The notes under the pieces: generated by a model | Seen by the model: only the letters and a program-made list of their open reading frames with translations | What the model was told of the DNA's origin: nothing | The model's database searches: none | Origin: Cyanobacteria bacterium RYN_339 | GTDB lineage: Bacteria > Cyanobacteriota > Sericytochromatia > S15B-MN24 > JAQBPE01 | Length of the DNA stretch: 35,989 nt | Reading direction: 5' to 3' | NCBI GenBank assembly: GCA_028287685.1 | Contig: JAQBPE010000269.1 | Location: 1 to 35,989, forward strand | Position numbers and translations under genes: made by a program | In this document: in pieces, positions 8,532 to 16,039 of the stretch | How the letters are laid out: the number at the start of each line of letters is the position of its first letter | Position numbering within the stretch: position 1 is the stretch's first letter

Positions 8532-8927
8532 ATGCCCAAGCATCCTTGGCTGCTCATCGCTTTGTTTACCATTGGCGGTTGCACGTCGGCCCCGCAAGTG
8601 GCCGCCCCGCCGACGACCCAGGTCGTCCCGCCGGTCACGGCCGGTGGCGGCGGCGGCAACGTCGACGTCCAGGTCTCCTTCAAGGACCAGGTCGTGCCCA
8701 TCTTGCAGGCGCACTGCGCCAAGTGCCACACGGAGGGCCGCCCGGCGCCCTTCTTCATGTTCAACGCGGACGGCAGCCCGAACCGCGACGCCGTGGCCTT
8801 CCACGTCGACCAGATGGTGGAGGCCGTCCGATCGGGCAAGATGCCCAAGGACGCGCCCGGCAGCGTGAGCGACGCGGAGCTGGCGACGCTGGAGGCCTGG
8901 AGCCAGCAAGGCCTGCAAGACAACTAG
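8532..8927 (+). CDS. lipoprotein with a single c-type haem site
   Basis: 131 residues from the ATG at 8532, which has AGGAGG ending 7 nt upstream. The N-terminus is a lipoprotein signal (FTIGGC, Cys about 17), then a Pro/Thr/Gly linker. The folded part holds one CxxCH site (HCAKCHTEG) and a likely axial Met in SGKMPKD, with ELATLEAWSQQG as the C-terminal helix, the layout of a small monohaem cytochrome c. It would be a membrane-anchored periplasmic electron carrier. Its partner is unknown. The gene converges with the lactone oxidase gene and shares a CTAG containing both stop codons. Confidence 0.85.
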   Translation: MPKHPWLLIALFTIGGCTSAPQVAAPPTTQVVPPVTAGGGGGNVDVQVSFKDQVVPILQAHCAKCHTEGRPAPFFMFNADGSPNRDAVAFHVDQMVEAVRSGKMPKDAPGSVSDAELATLEAWSQQGLQDN

Positions 8928-10216
8928 CTCAGGCCGAAGATCCGTTCCAGCGGACCGTTCAGGAACATCCCCGCGGGGTCGAGTTGCTGGCGCAACGCCA
9001 GGAAGTCGGCCCAGCGCGGGTATAGGCCCGCGAGCGCTTCCGCGCCCAGGGTGTGCCGCTTGCCCCAGTGTGGGCGGCCGCCATGGGCGCGGAAGATCGC
9101 CTCCATGGCCGAGAAGTACGGGACCAGGTCCATGCCGCGGTACATGTGCACGGCCACGTAGGCCGTGTCGCGGCCGTGGGCGGGGCTCAGCCAGGCCTCA
9201 TCGCCCGCGCCGAAGCGCACCTCGATCGGGAAGTTCACCGCGTACTTGCCGCGCGTCAGGGCCGCGCGCACGTCGGCGATCACGGCCGGCAGCGCCGCCC
9301 GCGGCAAGGCGTACTCCATTTCCTCGAAGCGCACGTGGCGCGGCGTGGCGAAGATCTTGTAGCTGTCGTCGATCTGCGTTTGCCCCCCGATCGCCGCCGC
9401 CTCCACCTGGCACACGGCCCGGCTCAGGCCGGGGACCAGGCGCGCGGCCTCGCTCAAGGCCCACAAGGCGCCGTTCTCGAGCACCAAGTCGTTCAGCACA
9501 TGCGCCAGCGGGCGCGGCGTGGCCGGCTCCTGGGCCAGGTTCAGGTACTTGGCCTGCACCACGTCGGTGTAAGGGATCCAGAAGAACTCGAAGTGGCGGT
9601 TGCCCGCCAGCAGCCCGTCAAGGCTCGCCAGGATGTCGTCGAGGTGTGCCCGCGCCTTCACCGCCTTGAGCCGGAACGAGGGCACCAGTTGCAGGCGCAC
9701 GGCCGTGACCACGCCCAACGCGCCCAGCGAGACCTTGGCCGCCTGGAAGAGCTGCGGGTCTTGGGTTTCGGAGCAGGTGCGGAACTCGCCGTCCGCCCCC
9801 AGCAACGTCAGGCCCGTGACCTGGGTGGCGAGGCCGCCCAGCTGCGCGCCCGTGCCATGGGTGCCCGTGGCGAGGGCGCCGGCCAGGGACTGGGTGTCGA
9901 TGTCGCCCATGTTCTCCATGGCGAGGTGGTGGGCGGCCAGCGCCGGCCCGAGGGCTTGCAGGCGGGTGCCCGCCTTGATCAGGGCTTCGGGCGCGGCCAC
10001 CTCGACGATGCCGGTCAACGCGTCCAACGAGACCAGCGTGTCCGTGGTCTCGACCAGCGGCGTGAAGGAGTGCCCGGCCCCCACCACGCGCAACTTGCCG
10101 CCACGGCCGGCCGTCTCCAGCACCAGGCGCCGCAGCGCATCTTCGTCCGCGGGCGCCGCCCGGTGGGCGGGGGTGAAGCTGACGCCGCCGGACCAATTCT
10201 TCCACATGCGGGGCAT
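8924..10216 (-). CDS. FAD-linked sugar-1,4-lactone oxidase (D-arabinono/L-gulonolactone oxidase family)
   Basis: 430 residues. The N-terminal PCMH-type FAD domain has VVGAGHSFTPL with H49 at the position that carries covalent 8-alpha-histidyl FAD in this family, and GALATGTHGTG as the second FAD-contact motif. The C-terminal ALO domain ends with HWGKRH (residues 383-388) and DPAGMFLN, both typical of aldonolactone oxidases. Such enzymes oxidise a sugar lactone to an ascorbate-like product, passing electrons to oxygen or to another acceptor. No signal peptide is visible, so it is probably cytosolic. The start could be the ATG at 10216 or the one at 10207; neither has a Shine-Dalgarno sequence. 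The gene diverges from the next over 42 nt. Confidence 0.85.
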   Translation of the reverse strand: MPRMWKNWSGGVSFTPAHRAAPADEDALRRLVLETAGRGGKLRVVGAGHSFTPLVETTDTLVSLDALTGIVEVAAPEALIKAGTRLQALGPALAAHHLAMENMGDIDTQSLAGALATGTHGTGAQLGGLATQVTGLTLLGADGEFRTCSETQDPQLFQAAKVSLGALGVVTAVRLQLVPSFRLKAVKARAHLDDILASLDGLLAGNRHFEFFWIPYTDVVQAKYLNLAQEPATPRPLAHVLNDLVLENGALWALSEAARLVPGLSRAVCQVEAAAIGGQTQIDDSYKIFATPRHVRFEEMEYALPRAALPAVIADVRAALTRGKYAVNFPIEVRFGAGDEAWLSPAHGRDTAYVAVHMYRGMDLVPYFSAMEAIFRAHGGRPHWGKRHTLGAEALAGLYPRWADFLALRQQLDPAGMFLNGPLERIFGLS

Positions 10217-10258
10217 GTACCCAGTTTTGCCAACCAGGCAGGCGGGAAATAGGGGGGG

Positions 10259-11692
10259 ATGGTGAAGATTGATGGGTGGATCTTGGCGCGCAACGTCGGC
10301 ATCGGGCTGACGGCCGTGTGCATGGCGGTGTCGCTTCAGCTCCGCGCGGAGCGCCCTGTTGCGGCGATCACCGACGCGCCGCCGGAGCAGGCCAAAGGCA
10401 GGGCGCTCCGCTTCGAGCCCGTCGCGCGCGCGATCAAGGCCGCCCAACCGTTCGGCATCGAGGCGCGAGACGCCCGCTCGGTCTTGATCGAACGGGCCAC
10501 CATGGCCGACATGCGCCTCGCGACGTTGCGCGGCTCCCTGGTCGCCCACCGCGCCGTGTTGCCGGCCCTGGCCGAGGCCCGCCGGCAGCCTGCCTGGTCC
10601 CCCGATCCCAAGTTCGCGTACGTGGACCTCAAGGGGGCCGTCGCCGTCGGGCTGCTGGCGACGCGCCTGGCGTTCGACGAAGGCGAAGCCGCGCGGGGCG
10701 TGCGGACCTGGCTGGATGCCGCGGCGATCGGCTGGCGCCTCGGCCAGGTGCCCCACGCGCCTGCGATCACGTTGATCGAAGGTCAGGGGCTCGTGCGCTT
10801 CGCCCTGATGGCGTTGGCGCTGGAGCAAGCCCAGCTGCTGAAAGCGCCTACGCCCGCCCTGGAAGAGCTGCTCGCCGGCCTCACCACCCTGACGGCTCGG
10901 CGCGAGGCGCCGCACAACCTCCTTTGGGGCGAACGGGACGAAATCCTGGCAACGATGCGCACCGGTAACACCGGCCAGAACGTGGTGCGGGACCTGGGGC
11001 TTGACGACGTACCCTTCGCCTCGGCGATCGCCGCGGGCCGCGTCCAGGAAGCGGTGCCGGCCGTCAAGCAGGTCTACGACCGGCGCATGAAGATGATGGA
11101 CGCCCACGACTGGCGCGCGCTGAGGCGCGACAAGGAGGCGGACGACGTGCAGATCGGCGGCGCCACGCAACTGCTGCACCCGGGCGCCTACGTCCGGCGG
11201 GTGGTGATGCAGCTGGTGTTGATGGACGACTCCCATTTCTACGAGCGTGAGGGCAAGACCACCATGGCGCTGGACGGTTTGCGCATCGGCGTGGCCGCAG
11301 AGCTTTACCGGCGCGAGCACGGCGCCGCCCCCGCCAGCCTGGATGCGCTGGTGCCGCGCTGGCTGCAGGCCGCCCCGATCGACTTCTTCGCCGACGGCAA
11401 GCCCTTGCGCTTGGCCGGCGGCAAGGTCTGGAGCGTCGGCCCGGACGGCGAAGACCAACAGGGCCAGGCGGACGACCCCTGGTTCGCGGACAAGCCGACC
11501 CAAGATCTGGTCTTCTTCCCGCTGCCCGCTCAGCGGCCACCCGCGTCCGGTCCCGCCCTGGCTTCCACGCTGCCGCCGCTGCCGAAAGGGGGCAACGACA
11601 CGCTTTCGGAAATCTTCGGCATCGACAGCCTACCCGAAGTTGAAACCCTCTCCACGGTAGGTAAGGACGTCGTCGAAGACGCCGCCATCTAG
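10259..11692 (+). CDS. membrane-anchored protein of unknown function with pseudopilin-like end
   Basis: 477 residues. An N-terminal hydrophobic segment (about residues 9-29) follows a short basic start and would act as an uncleaved anchor. The middle is Ala/Leu-rich and helical. Near residues 345-405, YRREHGAAPASLDALVP and then VWSVGPDGED resemble the C-terminal part of type II secretion pseudopilins and many planctomycete-type proteins, where this segment binds calcium. There is no GFTLxE prepilin signal, so it is not a pseudopilin itself. The last ~60 residues are Pro/Leu-rich. The ATG directly follows a run of seven G residues that is too close for an ordinary Shine-Dalgarno spacing. The 3' end overlaps the opposite-strand aldolase gene by 63 nt. 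Function unknown. Confidence 0.75.
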   Translation: MVKIDGWILARNVGIGLTAVCMAVSLQLRAERPVAAITDAPPEQAKGRALRFEPVARAIKAAQPFGIEARDARSVLIERATMADMRLATLRGSLVAHRAVLPALAEARRQPAWSPDPKFAYVDLKGAVAVGLLATRLAFDEGEAARGVRTWLDAAAIGWRLGQVPHAPAITLIEGQGLVRFALMALALEQAQLLKAPTPALEELLAGLTTLTARREAPHNLLWGERDEILATMRTGNTGQNVVRDLGLDDVPFASAIAAGRVQEAVPAVKQVYDRRMKMMDAHDWRALRRDKEADDVQIGGATQLLHPGAYVRRVVMQLVLMDDSHFYEREGKTTMALDGLRIGVAAELYRREHGAAPASLDALVPRWLQAAPIDFFADGKPLRLAGGKVWSVGPDGEDQQGQADDPWFADKPTQDLVFFPLPAQRPPASGPALASTLPPLPKGGNDTLSEIFGIDSLPEVETLSTVGKDVVEDAAI

Positions 11693-12787
11693 CAGCAGCA
11701 ACAGCCGGTCGAAGCGCTCGCACAGCTCGCCCGCCTTGGCGTGCCGGAAGCCCACCGGGTCGCCCAGGGCCAGCTTGCCCTCGTAGGCGATCGGCGTCTG
11801 GACTTCGCCCGCGCCCTCGTGCGACAGCAACTGCGCGCCGACGGGCAGGTACGGGCTGGGCAGCTTGGCGGGGCCCGGGGCGCCGGAAGCGATGTAGCCG
11901 CCGCCGTAGCAGGTGTAGAGCCCGGGGCCCGGGATGCGGGTGACGGCCAGCGCGAAGCCGGCCGCGGGACGGCCCTTGAAGGCACGGTAGTGGTCGAAGA
12001 GGGTCGGGGCGTAGAAGGCGGAGCCCGCCGTCACCTCCGTGACGCTGGGGTCCGCGGCGGTGCTCTCCAGGCTGCCCGTGCCGCCGCCGTTGACGAAGCG
12101 CAGCTCGGCGCCCGCGTCACGCAGGGCCTTGACCACCGCGCCGCGCCGCTCGGCCAGCTCCCGCCGAGAGCGCGATTTCAACCACCGGATGACCGGGTTG
12201 GTCGGGTCGCCCGGCGCCTCGTCGGGCACGCCCGCGATCTGCGCCTCGTAACCCATCACGCCTTCCAGCACCAGCCCGGCCGCGCGCGCGGCGGCCAACA
12301 CGGCCAAAGCTTGTTCAACGGTGGTGACGGGCGATCGCCGCACGCCGAAGTGCAGCCCCGGCAGCCTGGCCGACATGTCCACGTCCAAGCACAGCGGGAT
12401 GCCCGAGCCCGTCAACCGCTCGACGTGCGCCGGGCTGTCGACCATCAAGGTGATGCGCGCGCCCGCCGCCACGGCCTGGGCCACGGCGCGGATCTCCGCC
12501 TCCTGTACCACCGGGTAAGCCACCAGCAGGTCGTCGAAGCCGTGCGCATGCAAGGTCAGGGCCTCGCGCGGGTGGTAGCACATCAGGCCCTGGAAGCGCG
12601 GGCTGGCGGCCAGCACGCGCTGGATCAGCGGCACGCAGCGCAGGCTCTTGGTGGCTATTCGGATGGGCAGGTCGCCCGCGCGCAGGAGCGTGGTGGCCAC
12701 GTTGGCGTCGAAGGCCGCGAGGTCCACGTAGGCGGCCGGTAAGGCGCGGCCCGCGAGCGCCGCCTTGAGCGTGGCGTGGTCGATCAC
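11630..12787 (-). CDS. PLP-dependent amino acid deaminase/aldolase (D-threonine aldolase-like)
   Basis: 385 residues from the GTG at 12787, which overlaps the upstream stop as GTGA. It has an alanine-racemase-type N-terminal barrel: K47 in IRIATKSLRC is the PLP lysine, and LMVDSPAH, FGVRRSP and VNGGGTGS follow in the order seen in low-specificity D-threonine aldolase relatives. The C-terminal half (GAGEVQTP, FRHAKAGELCERF, TYRGEG) matches the family usually named amino acid deaminase/aldolase. Known relatives cleave D-beta-hydroxy amino acids or deaminate D-serine. No signal peptide is visible, so cytosolic. It is the last gene of a coupled unit behind a ceramidase-like hydrolase, so a hydroxylated amino acid or amino alcohol substrate is plausible. 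Exact reaction unknown. Confidence 0.82.
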   Translation of the reverse strand: MIDHATLKAALAGRALPAAYVDLAAFDANVATTLLRAGDLPIRIATKSLRCVPLIQRVLAASPRFQGLMCYHPREALTLHAHGFDDLLVAYPVVQEAEIRAVAQAVAAGARITLMVDSPAHVERLTGSGIPLCLDVDMSARLPGLHFGVRRSPVTTVEQALAVLAAARAAGLVLEGVMGYEAQIAGVPDEAPGDPTNPVIRWLKSRSRRELAERRGAVVKALRDAGAELRFVNGGGTGSLESTAADPSVTEVTAGSAFYAPTLFDHYRAFKGRPAAGFALAVTRIPGPGLYTCYGGGYIASGAPGPAKLPSPYLPVGAQLLSHEGAGEVQTPIAYEGKLALGDPVGFRHAKAGELCERFDRLLLLLDGGVFDDVLTYRGEGFNFG

Positions 12788-14508
12788 AGCTTGCTGCCCG
12801 GGTGCAGGCGCTTCGCCAGCTCCTCGCGCGAGAACACGCGCGGCCGCAGCCCGGTGTCGTAGCGCCGCTCCTCGGGGGGCAGGCACAGGGCGCGCGCCAG
12901 CTTGCGCAGCTCCGACTGGTAGGCCGGCAGCGTGAAGCGGCCGAAGTGCGTGCTTGCGCCCTCGTAGGCTTGCAGATCGTACTCCTCGGGCGTGGCCACG
13001 TAGCCCGCATAGGCGTTGGCGTAGCCCGCCAACAGCGCGGACTTGACCCCTCGGGGGGCCAGGGCTTCCGCCACGGTGGCGCGCAGCCGCCGGCCCGCCT
13101 GGGTGGTGGGCTCCGCGGGCAGGGCCGCGATGGCGAGCTCGCCCAGCACCATCACCTGCACCGGCAGGATGTCGGGCGTCCAGGGCTGGCTGCCCAGCGC
13201 GTCGCGCCGGGCCAGGTCCTTGAGGTGGGCCACGGAAGGGTCCATCCAGTCCGGCAGGGGCAGCGCGGCCACGTCCGCCCAACCGAAGATCCGCCGGTCG
13301 CCGGGCTCGATGGCGATCGCCTTGTTGCCGTGGAGTTGGTGGCTGGCGAACACGCGCGCATGCGCCTGGGAGCCCTCCACCAGGGCCGAGACGCGCGTGC
13401 GGGTGGAGGCGAGCAAGGCCGCGGCCTGGGCCAGGTCGCCCAGCACCGCCGGGATGCCCGGACCTTCCTCCGTGCCCATCAGCATGCGCGCGCCGATCGC
13501 GGCCGGCGCCGTGCGGCCGCCGCCCAGGTCCGCGGGCACGTCCACGCGGCTCATGTCCACGTAAGCCAGCGCCGCGTCCAAGGCGGGGCCCAGCGGCTCG
13601 ATGCCAGCGGCCTTGTCGTAAAGTTCGAGCGCCAATGCGTATTGCAGCTGGCCGTTGACCCGCGCGGACTTGAAGTCGTCCGGGTCCACGCCGCGCGTCA
13701 TCGCGAGCCTCGGGAAGCGCTGGAAGTTGGGCGTCACGTCGCCCGCCGCGCCTTGCGCGAAGGCGGCCACCACTGGCGCCGTGGTCCGGCGCGCCAGCTC
13801 CTCTTCCAGCAAGCGGGCCGCGATGCCCTTGTTGTCGTGGTGGATCACGTTGTGGTCGTTGTGGACGTTGATGGGGTGCAGCGGGAAGAAGTTCACGCAA
13901 CCGATCGCCTCGCCCTGCGCGCCGTCGAAGCGCAGCAACGTCATCTCGCGGTCGATGGCCAGGTGCGTTTCCTGGGGCCGGAACTTCCGCGCAACTTCCG
14001 GGTTGCGGTTGTGCGCCATCAGCGAGCGGTTGAAGGCCACCGGCTGGTCGGTGGGGAAGCTGCCGCGGGCCACGCGGGTGGTGGCCGGGATGGCGGCCCG
14101 CTCGGCCTGCACGATCGCCTGCACGATGCCGCGCACGATCACGTCCAACACCTCCGGCACGTAGCCGCCCGAGGTGACGTTGTAGAGCACGTAGTGCGAA
14201 TAGCCGCCCGGGCCGCAGTGGGTGTGGGTGGCGGTGAGCAGCACGGTCTCGTCCGTGAAGCCCAGGTGCGCGTGTTGGCGGGCCAGCGCCTGCATCACGC
14301 CTTGCTTGATGGCGTAGGTGATGAAGCAGACCTCGGCCACCACCAGGGCCTGGCGCCGGCCGGTTTGGGGGTCCTTGAAGACGAAGGCGCGCGCCCACAG
14401 CGGCGTGGCTTGGCCTTCCACGATGTTTTCGGTCCGGGCCCAGCCCATCATGGCGATGCCATGGCGGTAGGCCGTGATGTCTTGGACGCCGGCGCCGATC
14501 TCCAGCAT
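12784..14508 (-). CDS. neutral/alkaline ceramidase-like hydrolase
   Basis: 574 residues. The N-terminus (GAGVQDITAYRHG, then MMGWA) and the zinc-binding TATHTHCGPGGYS (H95, H97) match neutral ceramidases, as does H211 in FFPLHPINVH. The amidase hexapeptide of the family, GDVSPN, reads GDVTPN at 256-261, so the catalytic Ser position (259) is Thr. No signal peptide is present, although the known enzymes are secreted, and the C-terminal part is shorter than in the ~670-residue Pseudomonas enzyme. It may therefore hydrolyse a different N-acyl amide, possibly inside the cell. The start lies 4 nt after the upstream stop and has no Shine-Dalgarno sequence, and the 3' end overlaps the aldolase start, so translation is probably coupled along the unit. 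Confidence 0.8.
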   Translation of the reverse strand: MLEIGAGVQDITAYRHGIAMMGWARTENIVEGQATPLWARAFVFKDPQTGRRQALVVAEVCFITYAIKQGVMQALARQHAHLGFTDETVLLTATHTHCGPGGYSHYVLYNVTSGGYVPEVLDVIVRGIVQAIVQAERAAIPATTRVARGSFPTDQPVAFNRSLMAHNRNPEVARKFRPQETHLAIDREMTLLRFDGAQGEAIGCVNFFPLHPINVHNDHNVIHHDNKGIAARLLEEELARRTTAPVVAAFAQGAAGDVTPNFQRFPRLAMTRGVDPDDFKSARVNGQLQYALALELYDKAAGIEPLGPALDAALAYVDMSRVDVPADLGGGRTAPAAIGARMLMGTEEGPGIPAVLGDLAQAAALLASTRTRVSALVEGSQAHARVFASHQLHGNKAIAIEPGDRRIFGWADVAALPLPDWMDPSVAHLKDLARRDALGSQPWTPDILPVQVMVLGELAIAALPAEPTTQAGRRLRATVAEALAPRGVKSALLAGYANAYAGYVATPEEYDLQAYEGASTHFGRFTLPAYQSELRKLARALCLPPEERRYDTGLRPRVFSREELAKRLHPGSKL

Positions 14509-14512
14509 CGGG

Positions 14513-15115
14513 TTAGTAATGGTAGCGGACGGCGACGAGCGTGCCGCCGCCCACGTTGATTTCGAGGCGATCGCCGAACTGGGCGCCCACGCCGAAGTTG
14601 GTGTTGGGCCCGAAGATGACGCGCTGCAACAAGTTCGGCTGGATCGAGGGCGAGGTGATGAACTCACCGCTGCTGGCGACCGGCGTGGGGTAGGCTCCGC
14701 TCGACTGGCCCTGGTCCACGGTCAAGGTCACGTCGAGGCGCAGCGTGAAAGGCAGGCTGCCGAGCTTGGCGTGGTAAGCCACGCCGAGCCCCAGATCGGG
14801 GACCAGGTACGACCGCGCGCCGCGCTGGCCCGGGTCGAGCAGCACGCCGGCGATCACGGCCGCCTTGAAGGCCTCGTCGTCGATGAAGCGCGCCGCGCCA
14901 CGCGCGCCGAAGCGCAGCTGCGAGGTAGAGGGGTTCATGAAGTCCGACAGGATCGCGCCGCCCAGCCCGAAGCGGTTCCAGGCGTAGTCATAGCCCACGC
15001 CCGTGTAGCCCACGTCGAGCGTGTGGCCCGGTTGGAGGTCGGCCGAGGGCATGGTGCTGGCCTGGGCGGGCATGGCGGCCAGGAGCACGCCGAGGACGGC
15101 GAGGCGACGGAACAT
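14513..15115 (-). CDS. outer-membrane beta-barrel-like protein
   Basis: 200 residues with a Sec signal peptide (MFRRLAVLGVLLAAMPAQA). The mature part alternates hydrophobic and polar residues with glycines and ends in RYHY, a terminal aromatic typical of outer-membrane barrels recognised by the BAM machinery. Turns such as DPGQRGARS and GPNTN would separate strands. GGAGG ends about 6 nt before the ATG. It lies 16 nt downstream of a lipoprotein gene and 4 nt upstream of the ceramidase-like gene. It may be a small channel or structural barrel. No specific family recognised. Confidence 0.7.
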   Translation of the reverse strand: MFRRLAVLGVLLAAMPAQASTMPSADLQPGHTLDVGYTGVGYDYAWNRFGLGGAILSDFMNPSTSQLRFGARGAARFIDDEAFKAAVIAGVLLDPGQRGARSYLVPDLGLGVAYHAKLGSLPFTLRLDVTLTVDQGQSSGAYPTPVASSGEFITSPSIQPNLLQRVIFGPNTNFGVGAQFGDRLEINVGGGTLVAVRYHY

Positions 15116-15131
15116 GGGGGAACCTCCGGGG

Positions 15132-15935
15132 CTAGAGCTTCGGGGTGGGAGTCGGAGTGGGCGTGGGGGTAGGCGTCGGGCTGGGGCTGGGGGAAGGAGA
15201 CGGGGAGGGGCTGGGGCCCGGGGTGGCCGTGTCCTGCGTCTGCTTGAGCTGGGCCAGGCCGTCCTTGAATTGGTTCTTGAGCGACTCCAGCGCGGCCTTC
15301 TGGGCGTCCCGGCGCACCTGGTATTGCGCGTTCTGGGCGGACGGGTCGGTGGGGTCCACCGTCACGGGGCCGGCCTTGCCGGCGACCTCGTACGGGGTGA
15401 GGTAGGTGCCGGAGTAGATGCCCAGCGCCAGGCCGGAGAGCTTGGTGCGGCTCTCGTAGGCGGCCGCGTTGCTGAACAGGCCGGTGGGCTGGTCCGGCGC
15501 CAGCGTGAGCTCGTTGGTGCCGGAGATGATCAGCAGCAAATCCACCTGGAAGCGCGCGGCCACGGCGCGGATGGTCTCCGTGGAATCCCCGGCCGAAATC
15601 AGCGCCTTGGGGATCTGGGCGACGGAGCGCACCAGGCCGGTGGCGATCAGGTCCTTGCCCAGGGCATCCACCGTGGCCTGCTGGTCTTCCGCTTTGAGCG
15701 GATCGGTGTAGTTCAGGAACAACACGCCCAGGCGCGTGGGGAAGGCCACGTTGGTGGCGCGGTTCAAGAGGTCGACCAGGGCCGCGTCCTCGGCCGAGCC
15801 GGCGTCACGCACCAGGCTGGATACGTCGCCTCTCTTGGCGGCGGGCGCGGGTTCTGGCACGAGGAAGGGGGTACGGCCGGCGCACGCAGTTAGACAGGCA
15901 GCGAGCACGATGATGGCGAGGCGGGGAAGGCGCAT
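15132..15935 (-). CDS. lipoprotein with a C-terminal Ser-Pro/Thr-Pro tail
   Basis: 267 residues from the ATG at 15935, which has GAGGAT about 7 nt upstream and gives a clean lipoprotein signal (MRLPRLAIIV, lipobox LTAC). The folded part (about residues 30-215) is alpha/beta: RLGVLFLNYTDP and VDLLLIISGTNEL look like buried strands with helices between. A faint resemblance to bacterial lipoproteins whose central domain probes stress or partner proteins (rhombotarget type) is possible but not established. The last ~27 residues are strict Pro-Ser then Pro-Thr dipeptides. It is first in the unit that runs through the barrel protein, ceramidase-like hydrolase and aldolase. Function unknown. Confidence 0.75.
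   Translation of the reverse strand: MRLPRLAIIVLAACLTACAGRTPFLVPEPAPAAKRGDVSSLVRDAGSAEDAALVDLLNRATNVAFPTRLGVLFLNYTDPLKAEDQQATVDALGKDLIATGLVRSVAQIPKALISAGDSTETIRAVAARFQVDLLLIISGTNELTLAPDQPTGLFSNAAAYESRTKLSGLALGIYSGTYLTPYEVAGKAGPVTVDPTDPSAQNAQYQVRRDAQKAALESLKNQFKDGLAQLKQTQDTATPGPSPSPSPSPSPSPTPTPTPTPTPTPKL
15141..15215 (-). repeat. dipeptide repeat: six Pro-Ser then six Pro-Thr
   Basis: A 6-bp periodic tract encoding a C-terminal tail of alternating Pro-Ser and Pro-Thr. Such tails form extended, cell-wall- or matrix-spanning segments. A hexanucleotide tract like this can change length by slippage, each step being in frame. Confidence 0.8.
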
Positions 15936-15963
15936 GCAACGAATCCTCGGAGGTTGACCGGAC

Positions 15964-15969
15964 ACGATA
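15964..15969 (-). promoter_or_regulatory. possible -10 element for the lipoprotein-barrel-ceramidase-aldolase unit
   Basis: On the minus strand GCTATCGTGTC contains TATCGT, a TAnnnT-type -10 with 28 nt to the ATG at 15935. The same 11-mer occurs on the plus strand before the gene at 34193. The element occupies the left arm of the palindrome at 15966-15981. Confidence 0.4.
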
Positions 15970-15981
15970 GCCGATGCTATC
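15966..15981. promoter_or_regulatory. palindrome GATAGC-4-GCTATC between divergent genes
   Basis: Perfect 6-bp arms with a CGAT centre. Each arm coincides with a candidate -10 element, one per strand, so the symmetry may reflect two back-to-back promoters, an operator, or both. Confidence 0.5.
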
Positions 15982-16039
15982 ACGAGTTGGACGGAACATA
16001 CCCGCCGTGGGCCCCGTCCCCACCCCAGGAGGACACTTC

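Larger units (their letters stand above)
15954..15983 (+). promoter_or_regulatory. sigma70-type promoter for the secreted protein gene at 16040
   Basis: TTGACC (5 of 6 to TTGACA), an 18-nt spacer and TATCAC preceded by TG at the extended -10 position. Transcription would start near 15990, giving a ~50-nt leader with AGGAGG before the ATG. Confidence 0.55.

Noticed and set aside
10259..11692. Pseudopilin (type II secretion) assignment
   Set aside because: Only the C-terminal segment is similar. The N-terminal prepilin cleavage motif is missing and no secretion genes are near.
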